Both the position numbers and the translations under genes were made by a program. A stretch of 64,000 nt of DNA from JAFDBW01 sp963825575 (GTDB lineage Bacteria > Desulfobacterota > Desulfuromonadia > Desulfuromonadales > BM103): the NCBI GenBank assembly GCA_963825575.1, contig CAWGUB010000033.1, forward strand, positions 28,498 through 92,497, written 5' to 3'. This document shows positions 52,563 through 60,509 of the stretch, one piece after another (within the stretch, counting starts at the first letter, position 1; each line of letters starts with the position of its first letter). The notes below the pieces were generated by a model. The model was not told the DNA's origin. It did not search any database and saw only the letters and a list, made by a program, of their open reading frames with translations.

Positions 52563-52837
52563 GCCAGGCTTCACCAGAAAAAGTGCTGCTCGAATTCCCC
52601 TGCCATTTTGAGTTCAAAGCTTTCGGGCCAGGTGATGATGACGAGACGTTTCTCGTCAAGGTACTGAATGCCATCTCCACAGTGGTGCCGGTTTCGCGTC
52701 AGGCGATGAAGTCCCGACCGAGTTCCGCGGGCAAATACCAATGTGTCAGCGCTCTGGTAACCTTGCAGAATCGCAAGCAGTTGGATGCGGTGTATGCTGC
52801 GTTGCGCAACATCGATGACTTGAAATATCTTTTATAA
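52559..52837 (+). CDS. DUF493 family protein (YbeD-like)
   Basis: Small soluble protein of 92 residues with FPCHFEFKAFGPGDDDETFL and SSAGKYQCVSALVTLQNRKQ, which match DUF493; the family has an ACT-like fold and no settled function. Its start overlaps dut, so the two are probably translated together. Confidence 0.82.
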   Translation: MSQASPEKVLLEFPCHFEFKAFGPGDDDETFLVKVLNAISTVVPVSRQAMKSRPSSAGKYQCVSALVTLQNRKQLDAVYAALRNIDDLKYLL

Positions 52838-52895
52838 AGAGCTATAAGCTGTAGAGTTGCAATGATATAAGGCTGTAAGGAGACGAGGGCCGGTT

Positions 52896-53504
52896 ATGCT
52901 ACTGCACATCAATCCTGACAATCCCCAGATAAGGCTTATCGCCAGGGTTGTGGAAACCTTGAAGCAGGGCGGGGTAATCGCTTACCCCACCGACACAACC
53001 TACGGCATCGGTTGTGACATTTTCAACCGGCGCGGCATCAAGAACATCTACCAGATCAAGCAACGCGATGCCAAGAAGCCCTTTTCCTTTATCTGCGCGG
53101 ACCTCTCCGATGCCGCCAATTATGCCCACGTCAGCAATTTCGCTTTCAAGATCATGAAACGCCACCTGCCAGGGCCTTATACATTCGTCCTTGATGCTAC
53201 GCGCATCGTTCCCGACAGCCTGACCACCCGCCAGAAGACCGTCGGCATCCGTATCCCCGATGACCCGATTGCCCTGGCAATTGTCCGTGAGCTCGGCCAC
53301 CCCCTGGTGACCACCAGTGCCAATCTGACTGGCGAATCACCACTGCATGATCCAGAAGAGATTCAGGCAAGCATGGGGCGTTCGCTCGACCTGGTGGTGG
53401 ATGGTGGCATTCGCTATGGCGACCCATCGACCGTAATCAGTCTGATCGATGACCGGATCGAAGTGCTTCGCGAGGGCTGTGGCGACATCTCCTGGATCGA
53501 ATAG
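52896..53504 (+). CDS. Sua5/YciO/YrdC-family protein (threonylcarbamoyl-AMP synthase-like)
   Basis: Predicted to make threonylcarbamoyl-AMP for tRNA t6A37, or to be a YciO-type paralogue. The 202 residues show GVIAYPTDTTYGIGCDIFN, IKQRDAKKPFSFIC and TTSANLTGESP. YciO proteins share this domain, and the KKPFSFIC form is common in them, so the t6A role is not assured. It is followed one base later by the PDZ-protein gene. Confidence 0.85.
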   Translation: MLLHINPDNPQIRLIARVVETLKQGGVIAYPTDTTYGIGCDIFNRRGIKNIYQIKQRDAKKPFSFICADLSDAANYAHVSNFAFKIMKRHLPGPYTFVLDATRIVPDSLTTRQKTVGIRIPDDPIALAIVRELGHPLVTTSANLTGESPLHDPEEIQASMGRSLDLVVDGGIRYGDPSTVISLIDDRIEVLREGCGDISWIE

Positions 53505-53505
53505 C

Positions 53506-53937
53506 ATGTTCCGTATCCCACCGTTTACGATAATTTTATCCGCAGTCCTGATGCTTACTTCAACCTGGGTTGCAGTATCTGTGTGCGCGGAGGATGTTGC
53601 TTTTGGTGGCATCGGCTTACAGGTTGTGCCGACGGTCGATGGCGACCTGGTCGTTTTGAATGTGCTGCCAGATGCCCCGGCGGCAGAGCAAGGGATCCTG
53701 CCAGGCGACATGATTTTTCAGGTCAATGATTTTCTTCTAAAGGGGAGTGACTTCGGCAAAGTTGTTACCGAGCACCTCTGGGGTCCGGTTGGTGCCTCTG
53801 TCGAGCTTTTTTACCGGCGCCCTGGTGTTGCTGGTGAGAAGCGGGTGTTGATCGAACGGACTGCAATCGCGCCGAAACTGATTGTGGCACCAACGGTACA
53901 GGACAATGTGCCGGACGATGGTGAGAAGCAGCAATGA
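53506..53937 (+). CDS. Exported single-PDZ-domain protein
   Basis: A small secreted or periplasmic protein of 143 residues. A signal peptide (FTIILSAVLMLTSTWVAVSV) precedes one PDZ domain (about 45-120: GIGLQVVPTVDGDLVVLNVL, PAAEQGILPGDMIFQVNDF). No protease domain is attached, so it probably binds peptides or C-termini of other envelope proteins. It begins one base after the Sua5-family stop and overlaps the next gene by four bases. Confidence 0.85.
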   Translation: MFRIPPFTIILSAVLMLTSTWVAVSVCAEDVAFGGIGLQVVPTVDGDLVVLNVLPDAPAAEQGILPGDMIFQVNDFLLKGSDFGKVVTEHLWGPVGASVELFYRRPGVAGEKRVLIERTAIAPKLIVAPTVQDNVPDDGEKQQ

Positions 53938-54326
53938 CCAGCAAAGAGATTACAGTTGTTCGTTACAACTACCGACTGGTTAACAGCGACTGGGCACCGG
54001 CAGTCGACATGGACGCCCTGGGAGGATTTGTAAAATGCCTCCATGAAGACCTTATTACTCTCGGAGTTACAGTCAACTACATCAACGAACCTGATAAAGT
54101 GCTTGAAGTAAAAGGCTACGGTGATTTGCTCAATATTATTCGTCTGCGCTCACCGAAGGACCACATCGGCAACCTGTGCCTCGGTCACATCATCGGTCAG
54201 AGCGATAACTGTGATCTGTTCGAGGATATTCGCCGCGGCGTCTCCCGGATCGCCTTCGCTCCGGAAATGATCGAACCGGAAGGGTCCAACAAAGTCGTTT
54301 GTCACAATTGCGGGTGTGGTTGTTAG
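53934..54326 (+). CDS. Unknown protein with C-terminal CHNCGCGC tail
   Basis: Not recognised. The 130-residue protein is soluble, with ITVVRYNYRLVNSDWAPAVD at the start and two internal cysteines (KCLHED, NLCLGH, DNCDLF give three), and ends in VVCHNCGCGC, four cysteines in eight residues at the extreme C-terminus. That tail could bind a metal or be a thiol redox or lipid-type attachment site. It overlaps the PDZ gene by four bases and ends before a terminator, closing the operon. Confidence 0.72.
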   Translation: MTSKEITVVRYNYRLVNSDWAPAVDMDALGGFVKCLHEDLITLGVTVNYINEPDKVLEVKGYGDLLNIIRLRSPKDHIGNLCLGHIIGQSDNCDLFEDIRRGVSRIAFAPEMIEPEGSNKVVCHNCGCGC

Positions 54327-54392
54327 AAGCAGAATATTACAAACCAGGAAAATTTAAATAGGACAGAATAAATTCTGTCTCAGATTGTTGAC

Positions 54393-54419
54393 AAAACCCC
54401 AACCGATACGGGTTTTTTT
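54393..54419 (+). terminator. Intrinsic terminator of the Sua5-PDZ-unknown operon
   Basis: AAAACCC (54393-54399) pairs with GGGTTTT (54410-54416) and runs into a T-tract. It lies just inside the left end of the inverted-repeat element. Confidence 0.65.
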
Positions 54420-54449
54420 ACTTTGCAGGTGGAGTTTCTATGAAACTTT

Positions 54450-54613
54450 GGGCAACAGGTGGTTCATCTGTTGCCCTTGTTTGTTTACTCAGTATTTTAA
54501 AGACAAAACCAAAGCCAAAACCAGAATCCGGGGGTTGCGCCCCCCGACTGCGCCTTACTCTTTTGCTGGCCCAAAAGAGTAAGCAGAAAAGGGCCTGCGC
54601 TGCGCTGGGCATG
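54450..54613 (+). repeat. Left arm of the inverted-repeat element
   Basis: Contains hairpins GGGCAACAG/CTGTTGCCC (54450-54476), a G/C hairpin near 54530-54546 and TTACTCTTTTG/CAAAAGAGTAA (54556-54582). It aligns as reverse complement with 54845-54993. Confidence 0.6.
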
Positions 54614-54844
54614 TCTGGTGCGTCAAGGCGGCAACCTCAATTCAGGTTCTTCTAACCGATCAAGAGTCTACACTTCCCCCGCAGGAACCGAGGCTCTTGA
54701 GAGCCTCTCCTTCTGTGGTGGATTGTATGTGTAATCTTGTTTTTATGCTTTTCCCGTGTAAGTCACACCGCAAGAGAGGCCCCCGGTAACGGCCGGCTTA
54801 TTAAGCTCCGTACTTATTGGATGTCTCGGAAAACCGGCAAAGGA

Positions 54845-54993
54845 GATGCCCTCCGCAAGGAGCAGGCACTTTTGCATACTTTTGTTGCCGGACAAAAGTA
54901 TGGCGTCGGGCGGGACGCGACCCGCCGGTTTTGATTCCGTCTTTTAAATCCTCGAGTAAAAAATTAGGGCAACAGATTAACCATCCGTTGCCC
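54845..54993 (-). repeat. Right arm of the inverted-repeat element
   Basis: Reverse-complement counterpart of the left arm. Contains CATACTTTTG/CAAAAGTATG (54875-54902), a G/C hairpin (CGGGCGGG and CCCGCC) and GGGCAAC/GTTGCCC (54967-54993). The two outermost hairpins differ at only about three of 27 positions; the rest is more diverged. Confidence 0.6.
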
Positions 54994-55104
54994 TCGTCTA
55001 CCATCAAGTATGGCTAAACTCTGTCAGCAGCTTGGGGGACAGAATAAATACTGTCCCTTTTATATATTTTGCAGTTCGCGTCCCTCGACCCACGCCCCGC
55101 GTAA

Positions 55105-55416
55105 CTATTTCTTTTGAAACCCTCTCACATAACCAAGCAGCGCATCCATCTCCTGGGATTCGAGAGAGATCATTTTGGCGCCGACTGCGTCACGCAGGCA
55201 GGCGTTGATGATATCTTTGAGCTGCGTGTCGTTGAAGTCCCCGATCATACCCAGCCCCTTGCCCTCTGCGTGACATGTGACGCAACCGCGCCCCTTCGTG
55301 CCGAGCTCTGTGGTTTCAAAGAGCGTCTTGCCAAGGCCCAATGTGGGCGCTTCCGTGGCCTGGGCGCAAACCCCCGTTATCAGCAGTATGCCAAATGCAA
55401 TGATCGATTTATTCAT
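55105..55416 (-). CDS. Small periplasmic c-type cytochrome
   Basis: Predicted electron carrier of 103 residues from ATG 55416 (GGGAGA upstream). A signal peptide (SIIAFGILLITGVCAQA) precedes a single haem-binding CVTCH at 45-49; Met residues in GLGMIGDF and AKMISLESQEM could supply the distal ligand. The fold resembles a monohaem class I cytochrome. Partner proteins are not adjacent. It stands alone on the minus strand with its own promoter. Confidence 0.88.
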   Translation of the reverse strand: MNKSIIAFGILLITGVCAQATEAPTLGLGKTLFETTELGTKGRGCVTCHAEGKGLGMIGDFNDTQLKDIINACLRDAVGAKMISLESQEMDALLGYVRGFQKK

Positions 55417-55465
55417 GGCGATCTCCCGGAAACTGTGTAAAATGAAGGAGTTGCGAATCACTTAC

Positions 55466-55494
55466 AGATTACCGTTGAATTCCGGTAAAGACAA
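55466..55494 (-). promoter_or_regulatory. Probable sigma-70 promoter of the cytochrome gene
   Basis: On the minus strand TTGTCT (55494-55489) and TAATCT (55471-55466) are 17 bp apart, about 50 bp upstream of the cytochrome ATG. Confidence 0.5.
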
Positions 55495-55528
55495 GTCTCT
55501 TCTCTTTGCCGCCTGTGGAGGAAGACCA

Positions 55529-55774
55529 ATGAAGATCAAGCTTGGGATCTGCCTGCTCCTGTCGCTGCTGGCGTTCGTCTTTATTACCCAGAACGCCGAG
55601 TCTGTTCAGGTTAACTTCATCATCTGGTCAGTTGATATGTCCCTCGTCCTGCTGGTTTTCATCATGTTGGGTGCAGGTGTGATCATTGGCTGGTTCCTGA
55701 ACAGTTATTTGCGCTTTGCCAGAAATCGACAGCAAAACAGGGCGAAAAGCGTTGCGCCGGTAAAAAAGAATTAG
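55529..55774 (+). CDS. LapA/DUF1049-domain membrane protein
   Basis: Small inner-membrane protein of 81 residues from ATG 55529 (GTGGAGGAAG upstream). Two hydrophobic segments, ICLLLSLLAFVFITQNAESV and LVLLVFIMLGAGVIIGWFLN, enclose the QVNFIIWSVDMSL turn typical of LapA (DUF1049). LapA in E. coli works with LapB in controlling LPS synthesis, but lapB is not here. The C-terminus is basic. The next gene follows after 49 bases. Confidence 0.85.
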   Translation: MKIKLGICLLLSLLAFVFITQNAESVQVNFIIWSVDMSLVLLVFIMLGAGVIIGWFLNSYLRFARNRQQNRAKSVAPVKKN

Positions 55775-55823
55775 GTTGAGGAAGACCCTTTTCCTGGAAA
55801 TATTAAGGAGAACAAAAACAGAT

Positions 55824-56273
55824 ATGAGCAACAAAATCAATCCAATACTGGAGATCACACAAGCGGCAATCGATGCAGGAAAGCCACTCGAAGTCAAAAA
55901 GATTCGTCAGTTGCGTGCAGTGAGCAAGCAGGCTGTAATGATCTTCAAATCGGTCTTCTGGGTCGGTATCGTTATCTTTAACCTGCTCCTCTGGGCGCCG
56001 CTACCAATCGCTGTGCCCAAAACTGTCCTCTACGCCATCGCCTTTATCGTCCTTGCGATCGCCATCATTGTGCCGATTCTCGGCCTCAGGAAACACCAGA
56101 TGAACCTGGAATTACTGAAAGTTAACAAACAGACGATGAAAAGGAAGACGGTCAACGAAACGGGCCGGGTGTACATGGATAAGGTCAAGTGGCAGGACAG
56201 GCCGTTTATCAACGCTGAGTTCGAACTTCTGGATGGCAGCAAGTGGTCGGATACACCGGACCAGGATGATTGA
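55824..56273 (+). CDS. Two-helix membrane protein of unknown function
   Basis: Not recognised. From ATG 55824 (AAGGAG upstream) the protein has 149 residues: a soluble N-terminal part, two membrane helices (FWVGIVIFNLLLWAPLPIAV and VLYAIAFIVLAIAIIVPILG) and a charged C-terminal domain of about 55 residues ending DTPDQDD. It probably belongs with the LapA-like gene upstream, given close spacing. Function cannot be inferred. Confidence 0.75.
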   Translation: MSNKINPILEITQAAIDAGKPLEVKKIRQLRAVSKQAVMIFKSVFWVGIVIFNLLLWAPLPIAVPKTVLYAIAFIVLAIAIIVPILGLRKHQMNLELLKVNKQTMKRKTVNETGRVYMDKVKWQDRPFINAEFELLDGSKWSDTPDQDD

Positions 56274-56336
56274 TTTTGCCTTGCGCAATGTGTGACCTAA
56301 CTTTTAGCACCGACCGGATGTCGAGAAAAGACAGCT

Positions 56337-56840
56337 ATGAATTACAAAGTCATCAATAGCCAACATATCTCCAAAAATTGCCTGGTCTGCGGGGTTGAGA
56401 ATAACTTCGGTCTGAAGACCCGGTTCTACGAGACAGAAGACAATCAGCTGGTTGCGGTGTTCAGGCCCATGAATGAACATCAAAGCTACCCGAACGTCAC
56501 CCATGGCGGGATCTCCGCCGCAATTCTCGACGAAGTCATTGGCCGGGCAATCATGATGACGACCGACAGTGAAACCTTCGGTGTCACCGTTGAACTGACA
56601 GTGCGCTACAAGAAACCGGTTCCGCTTGACTCCGAACTGAAGGTCGTCGGGCGTATTACAAGGGATCGCGGTCGGGTCTTTGAGGGGACAGGGGAACTTT
56701 ACCTGCCCAACGGGGATGTTGCTGTTGAGGCAGTAGGCAAGTACATGAAGCGCCGTCTGGACCAGATTACCGACCAGGACTTCACCAAAAACGAATGGTT
56801 TGTCCCCGACGATGACTTTCCCGGTGAAATTTCGCTATAA
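56337..56840 (+). CDS. PaaI-like hotdog thioesterase
   Basis: Predicted acyl-CoA thioesterase of 167 residues. THGGISAAILDEVIGRAIMM carries the hotdog catalytic Asp/Gly signature (HGG...D), and an N-terminal CLVCGVENNFGL motif is typical of a PaaI subgroup. The YKKPVPLDSELKVVGRI strand follows. No paa genes are nearby. A 51-base gap leads to the HEAT-repeat gene, so co-transcription is possible. Confidence 0.87.
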   Translation: MNYKVINSQHISKNCLVCGVENNFGLKTRFYETEDNQLVAVFRPMNEHQSYPNVTHGGISAAILDEVIGRAIMMTTDSETFGVTVELTVRYKKPVPLDSELKVVGRITRDRGRVFEGTGELYLPNGDVAVEAVGKYMKRRLDQITDQDFTKNEWFVPDDDFPGEISL

Positions 56841-56891
56841 TCGGCAGCTGGAAAGGTAAGTTCTCTTTCCAAACCCTGAACAGAGACGCTC

Positions 56892-59057
56892 ATGCTAATG
56901 GACGAAAAAGACAAGGAATTCAGCCTTGTCAAAAACATCATCAACACGATGTTGCTACTCAGCAAGCAACAGAAGATCTACGCGGTAGAGAATCGGTTGG
57001 TGAAACTAACGTCGACCCGATTGCTCGGATTCTTTGACGCTTACTTTCTGTATCGTGAGAATTTCCAGCTGACCGTCGTCCGGCACGGCTTCATGTATGA
57101 TGAGGATTTTGTTGATCGGCTCAACAAGGCGTTTGAACAGTTCGCCTACACGCTCTTCCAGCACGGGATCAGTGCTATCAGAATCCAGAAAGACCTCACT
57201 GCTCGTGATCTTCAGGCATTCCTCTCACTGACGACAAGGCCACCTTCTGAAAGCTGGGAGGAGGGCGGGTTTATCTCTTCCCTGAGGATGAGGAATATTG
57301 AGACAATCGAGATTCGAGAGATGGCCGAAAGTGATATCGTCTTCCTTGACGAAGTCAGGCCGGTCGAGAGAAGTGAAGCTCTGAAGCAGAAGTCCGGGAT
57401 CTGGGACCGGTTTGCCCTTGCGGTGTTCCACGGTCTGTCAGGATACCGGAAAAATGGTGACAGCGAGCCTGAAGATATCAAGCCGGGCATGCTCGCCCAG
57501 TTGACCAATCAGGTCCTCGCCGGAATGTCAGAAGCCAACAAACAGAAATTTGCCAAGGGCGTGAGCAACTTCCTGACGTCGATCCAGAGCGAAAAGATCA
57601 ACGAGTATCGTGGTCGTGCCCTGGCTAAACTGACTGATTTTATCAACCGTATTGCACCTGAAATCCGGCAACGCCTGTTCAGCAATATCTTTAACCTGAA
57701 TTTGAAGCCACAGTTCGCAGAAGAGTTTTATTCCGGCCTGTCCGATGAAATAATTCTCGAGATTCTCGAAAGCTCATCACAGGACAACAACTATGTCCCC
57801 CCGGTTATCCTCAAGGTCCTGGGTAAAATAGCCATCGACAAAAATATCGTCATGTCGAGTGTCAACGTCGACAAAAAGATCACCGAAAAGAAAGCCGATA
57901 TCGTCAAGTTGTTCCAGAAGGATGATTTCGAGAAATACGTGCCGGACAAGTATCGTGATGCCCTGATCAACATCATCCGGCATGACAACATTCCAAAGTC
58001 CACTGAAGAAGGGCTTTTATTGCTCCGCACGACCCTGGAAGAGGCTCTGCAGGAAAGACACGCAGCGGATATCATACTGAAGATTTTGCACGAATCCCCG
58101 GACCCCGCACACATCATGGGCCTTGACCAGAACCTGGCAAATATCGTGTCACTGTACCTGGATGAAGCCGATTACAAGGGTCTGCTCGCGCTCTGGCAAT
58201 TGTGCTGCGGCGAGGACCACGGCCGACAGTTCAATATGCTGATGCGCGAATTTGCCAGTGCCGATTTTGCCGAAAGAATTGTTGATCGCGTTGCTCTGTC
58301 CGGCAAGCCGGGCCAGGCGGAGATTGAGTCTGTCATCGTCGCAGTCGGACCCCCTTTCGTTGCACCACTGCTGGAACGGTTGGCGGTTGAGACAAACCGT
58401 GCGTCCCGCATGCGTTATCTGCGATTGCTCCAGGAACTTGATGAAAAACAGGTCATTGCCGAAGCTGTAAAACATCTTGGTGATCAACGCTGGTTCTTTG
58501 TCCGGAACGTTATCTACCTCCTGTGTAACCTGCAAAGCGATGACGCCGTACCTTATCTCAGGCCGTTGACCAGGCACCATCACCCAAAGGTCCAACTCGA
58601 AGCGGTGCGGGCGTGTCTGAAATTTGGCTGCCGTGACTCCCTGGTTGACCTGGTCAGGATGCTCGATGATAAAGATCAGCAAACGGTGGACAGAGGAATT
58701 TCCCTGGCGATGCTGGTCAGTAATCCGACCGTGACCGAAAGGCTGATCCTTTTGTTGCAGGACCGGGTCATGTTTGATTACAGGCTGGAACAGAAAACTG
58801 CCATTGTTCAAGTGCTTGCGAAAAAGGCCCAGGCCGAGGCGTTGCCGGTATTTTCAAGTATCCTGTCAAGTTCCAACCTCGTGCATGCCAAAAAACATGA
58901 AAGCCTGAAAGAGGAAATTGTTAAATCCCTGGCTTATTTCGACCCGGTATTGCTCGGCCCGTTTATAAAACAGTTGGCAGCTGTCACCAGCGGCAACATC
59001 CAGAGCAGGCTGCAGATGCTGTCGAGACGAATTGGAGCAGATCATGGCGCAAACTAA
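56892..59057 (+). CDS. HEAT-repeat protein with conserved N-terminal domain
   Basis: Large cytoplasmic scaffold-type protein of 721 residues. The first ~110 residues (KIYAVENRLVKLTSTRLLGF, YDEDFVDRLNKAFEQFAYTL, HGISAIRIQKDLTARDLQAF) resemble the N-terminus of the next gene. A middle helical region is followed by C-terminal HEAT-like repeats (VPYLRPLTRHHHPKVQLEAV, DSLVDLVRMLDDKDQQTVDR). No enzymatic motif is visible. Its stop overlaps the HD-GYP gene by 14 bases, so both are made together and are likely partners in one pathway. Confidence 0.8.
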   Translation: MLMDEKDKEFSLVKNIINTMLLLSKQQKIYAVENRLVKLTSTRLLGFFDAYFLYRENFQLTVVRHGFMYDEDFVDRLNKAFEQFAYTLFQHGISAIRIQKDLTARDLQAFLSLTTRPPSESWEEGGFISSLRMRNIETIEIREMAESDIVFLDEVRPVERSEALKQKSGIWDRFALAVFHGLSGYRKNGDSEPEDIKPGMLAQLTNQVLAGMSEANKQKFAKGVSNFLTSIQSEKINEYRGRALAKLTDFINRIAPEIRQRLFSNIFNLNLKPQFAEEFYSGLSDEIILEILESSSQDNNYVPPVILKVLGKIAIDKNIVMSSVNVDKKITEKKADIVKLFQKDDFEKYVPDKYRDALINIIRHDNIPKSTEEGLLLLRTTLEEALQERHAADIILKILHESPDPAHIMGLDQNLANIVSLYLDEADYKGLLALWQLCCGEDHGRQFNMLMREFASADFAERIVDRVALSGKPGQAEIESVIVAVGPPFVAPLLERLAVETNRASRMRYLRLLQELDEKQVIAEAVKHLGDQRWFFVRNVIYLLCNLQSDDAVPYLRPLTRHHHPKVQLEAVRACLKFGCRDSLVDLVRMLDDKDQQTVDRGISLAMLVSNPTVTERLILLLQDRVMFDYRLEQKTAIVQVLAKKAQAEALPVFSSILSSSNLVHAKKHESLKEEIVKSLAYFDPVLLGPFIKQLAAVTSGNIQSRLQMLSRRIGADHGAN

Positions 59058-60255
59058 ACAGCTGAGCATGATCCAGGAACTGGTCCGCAACATGGCCAGT
59101 GCACTCTCCTCCGCATCACTCTATGCCCCCGAGCATCCACAGGTCCTGGAGTATCTGACAAAACTGTCAGATACGTGCCGAAGTTTTTTCAGGTATGAAC
59201 CGGAAATCCTGATCGCAATCGTCGAAGATGAACTGCTTTTCCAGGGCAAACCCCTTGGGCGCTCACCGAACGCAGATCGTCTTGTGCATTACTGCTCGCG
59301 GCAAAAGGTTGGTTACATCAAGTTCACCCCGGGGTTCACCTCAAACGAACTGCTGCAACTGATCAAGGTTCTGATGGACAAGGAAAGGCTGGATTCCCTG
59401 AAAAGGTTGACCAGCCATATCCAGCTCGGTAGCGTGGACGCTCACGGGGAGGATGATATCAGGCCGATTGCCACTTTTGAGGAACTTACAGAGAGTGAGA
59501 AGAAAGGCCTTCAAGAACAGTTTGACAATGTTGCCGAGCAGGGCAAGATGAATGTTCAGAATATTGCCAACCTTGTGGCGGGCTTCATCTCTGCATTTCG
59601 TCAGGAGGCCAATCCATTTCTCGCCCTGGTACCGATCAGAAAGCATGATGAGTATACCTTCACCCATTCGGTGGATGTCGGGATCCTTAATATCGCTCAG
59701 GGGATGGCCCTGGGGATAGAGGGGCAGCTGCTGCATGATATTGGCCTCGCCGGAATTCTCCATGATGTCGGAAAAATATTTGTCGATCGGGAGATATTGA
59801 ACAAAAAAGGGAAATTGGACGTCGATGAGTTTGCAAAAATCAAGCAGCATCCATCGAGAGGGGCGCAATACCTGATGAACCAGGAAGGTATCCCCCGCCT
59901 GGCGGTGTTCAGCGCTTATGAACATCACATGCGTTACGATCTGAGAGGCTACCCGCACCCCCCTGAAGGCTGGCAGTTAAACATCTGCAGCCAGATGACG
60001 ATGATCTCGGATACCTTTGATGCCCTCCGGACACGCAGAGCGTACGAGGATTCCTGGGATTTTTCCAAGGCCAGCGGGCTTATGCTCCGGCTGGCAGGTG
60101 AGCAGCTGAATCCGGATCTGACTTTGAATTTTTTGCGCACCCTGGCGCACATGGGAGAGGATATCGAGAGCTTCGGCGACAGTCGCGAACAGGAAGAGAT
60201 CAAGCTCGAGATTATCGGCTGTTACTGTGCTCTGGAAAACCCCCGGTGTGGCTGA
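59044..60255 (+). CDS. HD-GYP domain phosphodiesterase with HEAT-partner-like N-terminus
   Basis: Predicted cyclic-di-GMP phosphodiesterase of 403 residues from ATG 59044. An N-terminal domain (about 5-115: SLYAPEHPQVLEYLTKLSDT, HYCSRQKVGYIKFTPGFTSN) precedes the HD-GYP domain (about 190-380). The metal and motif residues are complete: FTHSVDVG, GILHDVGKIFVD, KQHPSRGA, YEHHMRYDLRGYP and SDTFDALRTRRAY. No receiver domain is attached, so input probably comes through the N-terminal domain. ATG 59044 is chosen over 59032 by fit; both overlap the HEAT gene. Confidence 0.9.
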   Translation: MAQTKQLSMIQELVRNMASALSSASLYAPEHPQVLEYLTKLSDTCRSFFRYEPEILIAIVEDELLFQGKPLGRSPNADRLVHYCSRQKVGYIKFTPGFTSNELLQLIKVLMDKERLDSLKRLTSHIQLGSVDAHGEDDIRPIATFEELTESEKKGLQEQFDNVAEQGKMNVQNIANLVAGFISAFRQEANPFLALVPIRKHDEYTFTHSVDVGILNIAQGMALGIEGQLLHDIGLAGILHDVGKIFVDREILNKKGKLDVDEFAKIKQHPSRGAQYLMNQEGIPRLAVFSAYEHHMRYDLRGYPHPPEGWQLNICSQMTMISDTFDALRTRRAYEDSWDFSKASGLMLRLAGEQLNPDLTLNFLRTLAHMGEDIESFGDSREQEEIKLEIIGCYCALENPRCG

Positions 60256-60264
60256 AGGCTGGAA

Positions 60265-60352
60265 TGTGATTAGCAACGAGTGCAAGGGAAGAGGGAAGGG
60301 CTTTGATTCCTGCACGCTACGCCTCGCATCTCGCCCTTCGATGTTAATCACA
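60265..60352 (+). repeat. Nested inverted repeats in the gap before mltB
   Basis: TGTGATTA (60265-60272) and TAATCACA (60345-60352) form an 8-bp outer stem; GAAGGGC (60295-60301) and GCCCTTC (60333-60339) a 7-bp inner stem. The 254-bp gap holds nothing else recognisable. A structured transcript end or small RNA is possible. Confidence 0.4.
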
Positions 60353-60509
60353 CTCGCCCCTCAATTCACATAAGCTATCGATTAGGCCTCTTCATGATGC
60401 TCTCCGGGGCGGGGGCTAGTCGCCGCTCTAATCTTATTCGATCCCCTGGTTGATAGATCATCTGAGCCATCTCAATACCATTTTGACGATCCGGTGCTAT
60501 AGTTTGTCG

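Larger units (their letters stand above)
54361..55057. mobile_element. Non-coding symmetric inverted-repeat element (MITE/REP-like, unnamed)
   Basis: About 690 bp without a credible gene. The ends carry short palindromes: GACAGAATAAATTCTGTC at 54362-54379 and a GGGACAG...CTGTCCC copy at 55036-55057. Inside lie two diverged arms in opposite orientation, 54450-54613 and 54845-54993. In the same order from the outside both hold a GGGCAAC...GTTGCCC hairpin, TTTACTC, a GC-rich hairpin ending CCCGAC or CCGAC, a stem around TTTTG...CAAAA, and AAAGGGCCTGC/AAAGTGCCTGC. The central part holds GAGGCTCT-TG-AGAGCCTC (54690-54707). No transposase is present, so mobility is inference. Confidence 0.6.

Noticed and set aside
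60256..60509. Cyclic-di-GMP (GEMM) riboswitch near the HD-GYP gene
   Set aside because: The conserved GEMM core words are absent.
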